Shown here in pieces: positions 1-5,885 of a stretch of 18,773 nt of DNA. How positions within the stretch are numbered: the stretch's first letter is position 1; every line of letters begins with the position of its first letter. The translations under genes and the position numbers were made by a program. The stretch spans positions 1-18,773 of the forward strand of contig JAYUOV010000055.1 of assembly GCA_043760535.1 (NCBI GenBank). The letters run 5' to 3'. The notes beneath the pieces are model-generated. The model was not told the origin of the DNA. It saw only the letters and a list, made by a program, of their open reading frames with translations, and did no database searches. This DNA comes from JAZKFT01 sp043760535 (lineage in GTDB: Bacteria; Bacteroidota; Bacteroidia; Chitinophagales; Chitinophagaceae).

Positions 1-1
1 C

Positions 2-76
2 TTGGTTTGTAATGCTGGGCATACCACCGCTACTGATCTTCCGCTATTGGATAGGTATTATAAAGATATATAATGT
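2..76 (+). CDS. possible 3' end of an upstream gene (partial)
   Basis: The frame starting at base 2 stays open to a TAA at 74-76 and ends in GHTTATDLPLLDRYYKDI. AT-rich, spacer-like sequence follows before the next ATG at 103. A second frame (from base 3) is also open and hydrophobic and runs into the next gene, ending at 119, so the choice is not secure. The family cannot be recognised from about 23 residues. Confidence 0.3.
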
Positions 77-102
77 AATAATTTTTAAAACCAAAACAAC
101 CG

Positions 103-471
103 ATGAACAATCATAAAAAAACATTGGTAATTGGCGCCTCCGAAAATAAGGAGCGCTACAGTTATCTGGCTATTAACCGCCTGGGAAAATACGGACATGA
201 AGTAGTGGCCATTGGCCAAAAAGCTGGGGAAGTATTTGGGATAAAATTTGAAACAGAAAAGATAGCTTTTGAAGGAATAGATACGGTAACACTGTACATC
301 AATTGCAACATTCAAAAACACTATTACGACTACATTATTTCGTTGCATCCCAAACGCATCATCTTTAACCCCGGCACCGAAAATGATGAATTTGCAGCTT
401 TAGCCAAAGCCAATGGCATCCGGCCACATGAGGCTTGTACACTGGTTTTACTTAGCACAGGTCAGTATTAA
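103..471 (+). CDS. CoA-binding domain protein (small single-domain Rossmann fold)
   Basis: A 122-aa cytosolic protein that looks like the small stand-alone CoA-binding (CoA_binding_2/YccU-type) family. The N-terminus has a beta strand and nucleotide-binding turn (LVIGASENKERYS, residues 8-20). The middle has the alternating strand/helix pattern of a Rossmann fold. Near the C-terminus are IIFNPGTEN and a conserved-looking HEACTLVLL segment, as expected for this family. Length is slightly below the usual 120-140 aa. There is no signal peptide or membrane segment. The ATG follows an AT-rich leader without a clear ribosome-binding site, which is normal in Bacteroidota. Proteins of this family bind CoA or acyl-CoA, but their substrate is mostly unknown. 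An 11-bp inverted repeat lies just after the stop. No operon partner is visible. Confidence 0.85.
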   Translation: MNNHKKTLVIGASENKERYSYLAINRLGKYGHEVVAIGQKAGEVFGIKFETEKIAFEGIDTVTLYINCNIQKHYYDYIISLHPKRIIFNPGTENDEFAALAKANGIRPHEACTLVLLSTGQY

Positions 472-485
472 AAAATGGTCACTGG

Positions 486-524
486 GTCAATGGTCATTTA
501 CTCACCAACCCATTGACCATTGAC
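486..524. terminator. inverted repeat after the CoA-binding gene, possible terminator
   Basis: The arm GTCAATGGTCA (486-496) pairs with TGACCATTGAC (514-524) around a 17-base loop, starting 14 bases after the stop at 471. A short T-rich stretch follows. It may end transcription of the CoA-binding gene. The arms are themselves internally repetitive (GGTCAATGGTCA), so it could also be a simple repeat. Confidence 0.4.
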
Positions 525-1091
525 TTATTTAGTTATCCTGATTTTCGGAAATTTTCTTTAATTCTCTACCATCTGCTCTTCAAAACCTTTTATTTTATTA
601 TAAAGGGTTTTCTATCAATATGCAGAATTTTGGTGACTTTGGTTTATTGAATTTTGTTACTATTAAGCAGTCATTTTTATGGTTATCCCCTTTCTGCTTT
701 ATTGGTAATTAACTTTTATCATTTGGGGTTCGCCTAGCATCCAGCACGCCGCAGTTAGGCGTTATTAAAAACTGCTTGCAAACCCAAATAAAACCTACAC
801 AGTTTTATACTTGCTTCTGTTATAGAAATCCATTTCTGTGGCTTGTTTTTTTAAGTGTGGTTGTTGCCCGAAGGATGCTGTGAATGGGTAATACCACCCG
901 ACAACGGCGTGGGTGTGATATATGGAGAAACAGCTTCTTTGGAGAAACACAAGCAAGGCTAGAGAGATATAATCTAGTAGGCGAACTCGCTTAACATATT
1001 ATTTATCTTTTTATACTTATTTCAATACTAATAAATTAAATCTGTTAACTATAAGAACGAAAATTATTTTATAGTTGGTTGCAGGCAGTTT
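525..1091. other. gene-poor, AT-rich spacer with decayed inverted repeats
   Basis: No convincing gene is seen. A terminator-like imperfect hairpin (AAAACCTTT at 582-590 against AAAGGGTTTT at 602-611) and a nested inverted repeat at 721-789 are present. A GTG-started frame of about 35 codons around 855-960 looks mildly coding-like (contains PDNGVGVIYGETASLEK) but is too short to claim. The stretch may be the remains of lost genes beside the duplicated cassette. Confidence 0.4.
721..789. repeat. nested imperfect inverted repeat
   Basis: The outer arms are ATTTGGGGTTCGC (721-733) and GCAAACCCAAAT (778-789), matching with a few mismatches. The inner arms are CGCCTA (731-736) and TAGGCG (756-761). 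The structure is about 70 bp with a GC-rich centre in AT-rich surroundings. It could be a decayed small mobile or REP-type element. No transposase or terminal duplication is visible. Confidence 0.45.
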
Positions 1092-1164
1092 TGCATAAGA
1101 AGCTTGCCACGATACTATAAGTAGTTAACAGGCTGCAAATAAATTACACCGCTTGTTCGAAATC

Positions 1165-1200
1165 AAAGAGGCTGTCTCAAATTATTGAAACAGCCTCTTT
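1165..1200. terminator. hairpin of copy A, probable terminator
   Basis: Arms of 16 bases, beginning AAAGAGGCTGTCTCAA (1165-1180), face each other around an ATTA loop with a single mismatch; the right arm (1185-1200) ends in CTCTTT. The A-rich and T-rich ends make it possible in both directions. It lies beyond the minus-strand exported-protein gene and its downstream frame. The same hairpin recurs, perfectly paired, at 2717-2752. Confidence 0.6.
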
Positions 1201-1264
1201 GTATATTTAAATCCAGCTAATGTTATTTTACAGGCACAGGCCTCCAATATTTGCCTGTAACATT

Positions 1265-1474
1265 TTAAGTAAGGTACATAAAAGTAATACCTGCCCGGGA
1301 ACCATCTGGCTTGTTGCCTTCTAAAGAATGAGCATTTTTATGTGCCATAGAACGAAGACGGTAGAAATTATCGCCATTTTTGTTACTTACTAATTCAATT
1401 ATACATAGCTGACCGGATATATAGCTACAATTATCCATAAATGGAGAACCTCCCCTAGCATAATATTCTTCTAA
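1265..1474 (-). pseudogene. open frame following the exported-protein gene: gene fragment or -1 frameshift extension
   Basis: A minus-strand frame is open from 1528 to a TAA at 1267-1265. From the end of the exported-protein gene it reads on for 69 codons. It includes GLEEYYARGGSPFMDNC and GDNFYRLRSMAHKNAH, and ends in GITFMYLT; the composition looks protein-like. The only ATG is at 1438, which would give 57 aa without a signal peptide. The frame is -1 relative to the upstream gene. That gene ends in T TTG GGT TAG, where T TTG GGT has the X XXY YYZ form of a -1 slippery heptamer. It may be a C-terminal remnant of another exported protein, or an extension made by frameshifting to a total of about 230 aa. 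Family not recognised. Confidence 0.45.
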
Positions 1475-1956
1475 CCCAAAGTAATAGTAAAACTGCCTAT
1501 CACTTTGCCATTGTTGGTAATGGCAGCATCACAGGAGCCACTGACCGCTGTTATGGTCACTTTGTCACCTCTTCCCATCTTGAAAGGGCCGCTAATTTTG
1601 CTAATTCTACACATACCAAGTTTTGCACCGCCCTTATTTCCTCCTGGTGCCAACGCTGCCAAAGTGGCGGCAAGCTCTTTTTGATCGGCAGGAATCATCA
1701 TCGTCGTCCTGGCGCCTCCTTTAATACTTGTTCCCTCCCGTTTGCCTCCTTGGACTATTGTAAGCAGCTGATATTTCACTCCTTTTACCTGGCCGATCGA
1801 CGGATCAGTGTTCTGCGGTGTGTGAATACTCAATTCGACGTCATCACCAATCTTTGGGGTGCATCCACCGACCACAACTCCCGTTGATTTGATTTGCGCA
1901 TAAGTCATGACTGTGCCAAATAAGAATACTGCGAGAATAAAAAAAGATTTTTTCAT
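1471..1956 (-). CDS. small exported protein of the duplicated cassette (copy A), unknown function
   Basis: A 161-aa protein with a clear type I signal peptide: lysines at 2-3, a hydrophobic core, and cleavage probably after TYA (residues 18-20) before Gln21. The mature part (about 141 aa) is predicted beta-rich and Gly/Lys-rich, with three cysteines (in GGCTP, GMCRI and GSCDA), an odd number for a periplasmic protein. It contains GRGDKVTITA near residues 128-137, close to KKGDYFNITA in its paralogue at 2912-3460. The signal-peptide DNA matches the paralogue at 57 of 69 positions, but the mature parts share only scattered motifs. The gene is divergent from a sensor-like remnant. I do not recognise the family. 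Periplasmic, surface or secreted location is inferred only from the signal peptide. Confidence 0.75.
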   Translation of the reverse strand: MKKSFFILAVFLFGTVMTYAQIKSTGVVVGGCTPKIGDDVELSIHTPQNTDPSIGQVKGVKYQLLTIVQGGKREGTSIKGGARTTMMIPADQKELAATLAALAPGGNKGGAKLGMCRISKISGPFKMGRGDKVTITAVSGSCDAAITNNGKVIGSFTITLG

Positions 1957-2138
1957 TTTGAAAAAGGGTTTATTTAAAATTTTGCCTACTCTTAATCAGC
2001 ATTTTCGGCTTCCTGCTTTATTATGTTATACAATACTATTTAATTGCTTTTAATTTCAATTGCTGGAGGGATAGAATCCATTTTTTTGGGATGAAATTTC
2101 TTTTGTTACCAGAAAGAATAGAATGAAATTGTATCTGT
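1957..2138. promoter_or_regulatory. conserved divergent intergenic region, copy A
   Basis: This is the 182-bp space between two divergent start codons. It has exactly the same length as in copy B (3461-3642) and about 85% gap-free identity. A 37-bp block at 1984-2020 is identical in both copies, with the core CTTAATCAGCATTTTCGGCT. No clean TTTG/TAnnTTTG promoter pair was found in either direction. The identical block near the exported-protein gene is the best candidate for a regulator site or 5' leader element. Confidence 0.55.
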
Positions 2139-2300
2139 ATGGTTCAATACATTTTCAGGTATATTGCCTCAGTGCTTTCTGTTACAATACACAACACTTG
2201 TGAGGGGCGGCCTGCTTTATTGAGTTTGTATTTAGCCATAGATATTATTATGAGCACAGTTTATACCAAAGTGTTGGGTCTTTTTGTTTCAGCTAAATAA
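2139..2300 (+). pseudogene. remnant of the 5' end of the cassette's plus-strand gene (copy A)
   Basis: A 53-codon frame whose first residues (MVQYIFRYIAS) match the start of the 122-aa ORF of copy B (MVQFILRYIAS). Similarity holds for about 26 codons, through a CxGxPA-like stretch, then stops abruptly near 2216 and the frame ends at 2298-2300. It is read as a decayed N-terminus of a membrane or exported sensor-type protein rather than a working gene. Its divergent partner is the exported-protein gene at 1471-1956. Confidence 0.6.
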
Positions 2301-2432
2301 TGTGTATCGCATTATTGTGGCACATAGTAGAAGTTTTAACTAAAAGTATTGGATTTGTGAGGTAAGAATTTCGGATAGAATACAAGATAGTTTATGAAAA
2401 TTTATCATAAATTATATTTGGTCATTTTATTT

Positions 2433-2455
2433 GTAGAGACGCCATGCTGGCGTCT
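2433..2455 (+). repeat. REP-like palindrome with GTAG head
   Basis: GTAG (2433-2436) is followed at once by the perfect palindrome AGACGCCA-TGC-TGGCGTCT (2437-2455). A GTAG or GGAG tetranucleotide at the foot of a short GC-rich hairpin is the hallmark of REP sequences mobilised by RAYT (IS200-like) transposases. No RAYT gene lies in the window. The hairpin core recurs in inverted orientation inside the long hairpin at 2495-2555. Confidence 0.55.
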
Positions 2456-2494
2456 GAATCTTGCAGATAAATCAGAAATTTTAAAAATTAATTT

Positions 2495-2555
2495 TTGTAT
2501 AAAATACCTGCATTGAGACGCCAGCATGGCGTGTCAATGCAGGTATTTTATACAA
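2495..2555. repeat. long near-perfect hairpin (61 bp)
   Basis: The 22-base arms at 2495-2516 and 2534-2555 are exact reverse complements, starting TTGTATAAAATACCTG on the left. Between them ACGCCA (2518-2523) pairs with TGGCGT (2527-2532) around GCA, leaving one mismatch (G2517/G2533). Altogether 28 base pairs form with a 3-base loop. The centre is the inverted form of the REP-like core at 2437-2455, so the pair resembles a REPIN or a small non-autonomous element. Confidence 0.7.
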
Positions 2556-2716
2556 CGGCATATAATTATTGGGGGCAATGGTGTAAAAGCGTTTGGGATT
2601 GCAGTGGAAATCTTTTTTGGCCTCAGCCCCTAACCCAAAATGGCATAAATGCAGCTTGCCATCGGATAATAAGTCTTTAACAGACTGCAAATAAATTACA
2701 CTGATTGTTCGAAATC

Positions 2717-2752
2717 AAAGAGGCTGTCTCAAATTATTGAGACAGCCTCTTT
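2717..2752. terminator. hairpin of copy B, probable terminator
   Basis: The arms AAAGAGGCTGTCTCAA (2717-2732) and TTGAGACAGCCTCTTT (2737-2752) pair perfectly around ATTA. It is placed downstream of the minus-strand exported-protein gene ending at 2912. Copy A has the same hairpin with one mismatch. The AGGCTGTCTCAA sequence also resembles ends of some insertion sequences, so a solo terminal inverted repeat is an alternative. Confidence 0.6.
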
Positions 2753-2911
2753 GTATATTTAAATCCAGCTAAGGTTATTGAAACTGTCTTGGTTTTAAAT
2801 ACTGAGGGGGTTGCTTTTGTAAGGAAAATTAGGTAAAAAGCACCTTTAGGTATCTTAAATAAAAACACACTATCTCTTTTGTTCTTAAAGCCTTAGTATT
2901 ATCGCTCTATA

Positions 2912-3460
2912 TTACATAGGCCATTTCATGGCTTTTGTATATCCTGTAAAACTAGCCACAGCCGTTTGCTTGCCATTCTCCATTCTAAAAACATCAAATG
3001 TTATACCAATCGCACCATTTGGCTGATCTTGCTGTGCGGTAATATTAAAGTAATCGCCTTTTTTAATGGTATTCTTTCTACCACCTGCAAGTACCCCTAA
3101 CCCCATCACCTTGAATGAACCTGCTGCCCTCAAAGCATCTTGCCATTTTGGTTTGTCTGTGCCAAAATAAAGCATACTCTGTGGGTTTCTTCCTGCTACG
3201 CCTGAAACAAGAAAAACATTATAGGTGTTACCTACAGGAAGTTTGGGCTCTGTGGTTTGTGCTGGCTTGTAAGTACTCACCTCTATTAATTCACCACTTT
3301 TGATTTCATGAACACCACCTACTGCATTACTACCGTTTACTGTGACTACGAAATTGCCAGATTTGGCATTCCCTTTACTGATACTTTCGAATTTAACTTG
3401 CGCATAAGTCATAACAGTGCTAATTAAAAGCACTGCGAGAATTGAAAATGATTTTTTCAT
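2912..3460 (-). CDS. small exported protein of the duplicated cassette (copy B), unknown function
   Basis: A 182-aa protein with a signal peptide nearly identical in layout to that of the copy A protein, ending TVMTYAQ, so cleavage is expected after residue 20. The mature part is beta-rich, Gly/Asn/Lys-rich and has no cysteine. Motifs shared loosely with the paralogue are an STYKPAQTTEPKLPVG segment (against SIHTPQNTDPSIGQV) and KKGDYFNITA (against GRGDKVTITA). The C-terminus is aromatic and basic (GYTKAMKWPM). The gene is divergent from the truncated ORF at 3643. Family not recognised. An exported ligand, adhesin or effector role is possible, but the sequence does not show one. Confidence 0.75.
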   Translation of the reverse strand: MKKSFSILAVLLISTVMTYAQVKFESISKGNAKSGNFVVTVNGSNAVGGVHEIKSGELIEVSTYKPAQTTEPKLPVGNTYNVFLVSGVAGRNPQSMLYFGTDKPKWQDALRAAGSFKVMGLGVLAGGRKNTIKKGDYFNITAQQDQPNGAIGITFDVFRMENGKQTAVASFTGYTKAMKWPM

Positions 3461-3642
3461 TTTAAAAAGAATTTTATTTTAAATTATGCCTACTCTTAAT
3501 CAGCATTTTCGGCTTCCTGCTTTACATTATTATACAATGCTACTATGGTGCCTTTAATTTTTATTGCTGCTGGGATAGAATCCATTTTTTAGGGATGAAA
3601 TTTCTTTTGTTACTGGAAAGAATAGAGTGAATTTGCATCTGT
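3461..3642. promoter_or_regulatory. conserved divergent intergenic region, copy B
   Basis: This 182-bp region aligns without gaps to 1957-2138. The identical 37-bp block is at 3488-3524, and long matches such as GATAGAATCCATTTTTT and GGGATGAAATTTCTTTTGTT lie nearer the plus-strand start. Retention of exact length and of these blocks points to promoters or a shared regulator site. No consensus promoter could be assigned with confidence. Confidence 0.55.
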
Positions 3643-4011
3643 ATGGTTCAATTCATTCTAAGGTATATCGCCTCATTGCTTTTGATTACACTGCAGTACA
3701 CCTGTGGGGGGCAGCCTGCTGTAATAAAAGAACTGCGAAATGCGGTTAGCTTATTGCATATTGAACATATTGAAGAAGCTGATTCTTTACTAAAGGCGAT
3801 TAAAAAATGGCCGCATCAAAGTAAAATTGCCCAATTGAAGCTTCAGTATTTACGGGGACTTTTTTATAATGCATTAGAGGAAAATAGTTTAGCTACTAAA
3901 GTGCATTTGCAGCTTCCGGAAATGGCGGAGAGGGAAAATCAAGTATCGATAAAGCTAATGATACTTATCAGAACATGTGCTGCAACGGCGTTATCCATAA
4001 AAGAAAAATAA
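3643..4011 (+). pseudogene. truncated N-terminal part of a sensor-type (TPR-like) protein, copy B
   Basis: A 122-aa frame starting with a hydrophobic export segment (MVQFILRYIASLLLITLQYT), then helical sequence. Its ELRNAVSLL...ADSLLKAIKKW stretch resembles the start of the TPR region of the intact kinase just downstream (LLKKLNRSK...ADSLLAIISKN). No transmembrane, kinase or other catalytic part follows. It is read as the broken 5' end of a paralogous TPR histidine kinase, since the intact kinase begins only 95 bases later. It could still be expressed as a short periplasmic protein. The 5' end is shared with the remnant at 2139-2300. Confidence 0.55.
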
Positions 4012-4106
4012 CGTAAAAGCCATTCAGAACATCCAGAATGTCAATCAAAACATTCAATTGACACTATCATAATATAAAAAATTAACTTATTTTAAAAAGA
4101 AAACTT

Positions 4107-5885
4107 GTGTTGAAAAAAATAAGAATATTCTTATGTAGGAAGTTAACGATTGGGCTAATCTTATTTATGATATCGGGCAATATGTCTGCGCAATTTTTGG
4201 ATTGTAATGAGCTGGGCTTAGAGAAAGAATATACGCTATTAAAGAAATTAAATAGAAGTAAGAATAATAAAGTTATTTTAATGGCTGATTCTCTTCTTGC
4301 AATTATTAGCAAAAATGGGAAATCTAACTGCAAATTAACATTCCAGATAGAAATAGAGAAAGGCGAGTCGTTAGAGCTTCAAAATAAATTTGAAGATGCC
4401 ATGAATCTTTATTACAAACTTATCAGAGATGCTGAGCCTTTAGCATATTGGGATATGGCCGCAAAAGCCCATATTTCTTTAGCCCGAATTCAAGAATTTT
4501 TAGATAGACCCGGAGATTGTCTATACCACCTTAAATTAGCAAATACGTTAATACAAGAACATAGACTACTTAACGTAGAATCTTATTACTGCGTTAGATA
4601 TTCGTCGTACCTAAGGTCCATTGATAAAGACTCTGCGAGGTTTTATGCTCGAAAAGCAGTAGAGTTGGGCCTTAGAGATCCTAACAATAAATCCATATCT
4701 GACGGCAATCTACTTTTAGGGTTATTAGCTAATGAAGTTGACACTTCCATTTTTTTCTATAAAAGAGCCATTGATGCTTATCTGTTAGACCACGATTACC
4801 GCGTCGCAGCTGAAGTAGCTAATAATATCGCAACGAAACTTCTTAAAGCAGGCAGAATGACTGAATCTATGGAGCAACTAGCTTATGCTGAGCAACTAGT
4901 CGAACAAATGCCCGTAAATGATGAAGTGTATTATGATGTACTAAGTAGAATCTATAAAATCAAAACAACTTTTTTTGAAAAAAAGAACATGATTGACTCT
5001 GCATATTTCTATCTCAAAAAAAGTAACGAAAATGGAGAAAAATCCAAATGGATTATAGACATGGAGGCTGTTACCAGTAATGCCATTAACTTTGCCGTAG
5101 AAAAAGAAAAAAATAAATTAAAAACATCTGAAAAAATAAGTAGGATATTAAAAGTAGGTCTTGGTGCCATGTTTGTGCTCATGCTTGCATTAGGCTGGTC
5201 AGTGTTTAACAACTATTCTAAGAGAAAGAAAATAGCAACACAAAACAAAAAAATAAACGCACAGGTAATTGAGTTAAATAAACTGGTGCAGCAAAAACAA
5301 ATACTATTATCAGAACTGCAACACCGTGTAAAAAACAACCTGCAGCATGTACTTAGCCTGCTGGATATACAGGAAGAATCATTGGCTCATAATAACATAC
5401 AAGAGGTAATAAGGGAGAGTAAGAACCGTGTACAATCTATGGCATTGCTGCACAACAAGCTATCGTACTCCTCCGCTAACGATACAGTAAATTTTGAGGA
5501 ATATCTTAATGAGCTGGTGGCACTTATTCAAATGGCCTATTTTAATCCTAAAAAGCAAATAAGCATTCAGGTTAATTGCGATGTTAAGCAACTTGATATT
5601 GATACGGGGATTCCGTTGGGGTTAATGATGGTAGAATTGTTAAGCAACAGCTTAAAACATGCTTTTATCAAAAAGGAAACCGGCAACATTCGGATCAGTA
5701 TCACCCAGGATATTGAAACCGATAAAACGCTGCTGGAGTATAGTGATGACGGCAGTGGATTCAATTTTAAGCTACCACAAAAGAAGGGCTTAGGGCAGGA
5801 ACTGATAAATGGCTTACTAAAAGAAATTAATGCAACACTAAATACCAAACAAGAAAATGGAACAGCATTCTTCATCCGCTTTTAA
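4107..5885 (+). CDS. TPR-containing sensor histidine kinase (HisKA_2 type)
   Basis: A 592-aa membrane sensor kinase. Residues 1-29 form a signal peptide (basic KKIRIFLCRKL, hydrophobic core, ending MSAQ). Residues about 30-340 are helical TPR-like repeats in the periplasm. A transmembrane helix lies at about 347-368, followed by a basic stop-transfer (SKRKK) and a coiled coil to about 400. The phosphoacceptor box is LSELQHRVKNNLQ with His406, typical of HisKA_2/HWE-like kinases. HATPase_c follows with the N box ELLSNSLKHAF (Asn514), DDGSGF (547-552) and GLG (561-563). The start is GTG at 4107, or TTG at 4110; the next ATG (4168) would cut the signal peptide. The gene overlaps the response regulator gene by 29 bases. 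It probably autophosphorylates and passes phosphate to that regulator. The stimulus is unknown. Confidence 0.92.
   Translation: MLKKIRIFLCRKLTIGLILFMISGNMSAQFLDCNELGLEKEYTLLKKLNRSKNNKVILMADSLLAIISKNGKSNCKLTFQIEIEKGESLELQNKFEDAMNLYYKLIRDAEPLAYWDMAAKAHISLARIQEFLDRPGDCLYHLKLANTLIQEHRLLNVESYYCVRYSSYLRSIDKDSARFYARKAVELGLRDPNNKSISDGNLLLGLLANEVDTSIFFYKRAIDAYLLDHDYRVAAEVANNIATKLLKAGRMTESMEQLAYAEQLVEQMPVNDEVYYDVLSRIYKIKTTFFEKKNMIDSAYFYLKKSNENGEKSKWIIDMEAVTSNAINFAVEKEKNKLKTSEKISRILKVGLGAMFVLMLALGWSVFNNYSKRKKIATQNKKINAQVIELNKLVQQKQILLSELQHRVKNNLQHVLSLLDIQEESLAHNNIQEVIRESKNRVQSMALLHNKLSYSSANDTVNFEEYLNELVALIQMAYFNPKKQISIQVNCDVKQLDIDTGIPLGLMMVELLSNSLKHAFIKKETGNIRISITQDIETDKTLLEYSDDGSGFNFKLPQKKGLGQELINGLLKEINATLNTKQENGTAFFIRF

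Larger units (their letters stand above)
1092..2216. repeat. duplicated cassette, copy A
   Basis: This is the first of two diverged direct copies; the second is at 2641-3720. Matching islands are 1126-1227 against 2678-2779 (97 of 102 positions equal by hand alignment, no gaps), and the start of the exported-protein gene with the divergent intergenic region, 1957-2138 against 3461-3642 (about 155 of 182 equal, no gaps). Similarity continues into the first about 26 codons of a plus-strand ORF and fades after 2216. Between the islands the bodies of the minus-strand genes no longer align at DNA level. Confidence 0.85.
2301..2640. other. spacer between cassette copies with REP-like palindromes
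   Basis: No convincing gene is seen. The sequence is AT-rich to about 2430, then holds two related palindromes (2433-2455 and 2495-2555). Short overlapping frames on both strands (2481-2690 minus, 2495-2680 plus) cross the long palindrome and seem to be by-products of it. The minus frame does contain a protein-like stretch (AEAKKDFHCNPKRFYTIAPN, from about 2555 to 2620), which could be a fragment of a spreading repeat. Confidence 0.4.
2641..3720. repeat. duplicated cassette, copy B
   Basis: This is the second copy of the cassette described for 1092-2216, in the same orientation. It keeps the hairpin block, the exported-protein gene, the 182-bp divergent region and the start of the plus-strand ORF. 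Its space between hairpin and exported-protein stop is shorter than in copy A (about 160 against 270 bases) because the extra open frame of copy A is missing. Similarity ends near 3720, soon after the CGGQPA codons. Confidence 0.85.

Noticed and set aside
731..761. Possible integron attC site (GCCTAGC ... GTTAGGC)
   Set aside because: Only about 30 bases separate the outer ends, shorter than known attC sites, and no integrase or cassette array is present.
2481..2690. Overlapping frames on both strands (69 and 61 codons) across the long hairpin
   Set aside because: The palindrome gives similar peptides on both strands, and the minus frame runs into the repeated block of copy B. Kept only as a remark on a possible repeat fragment.
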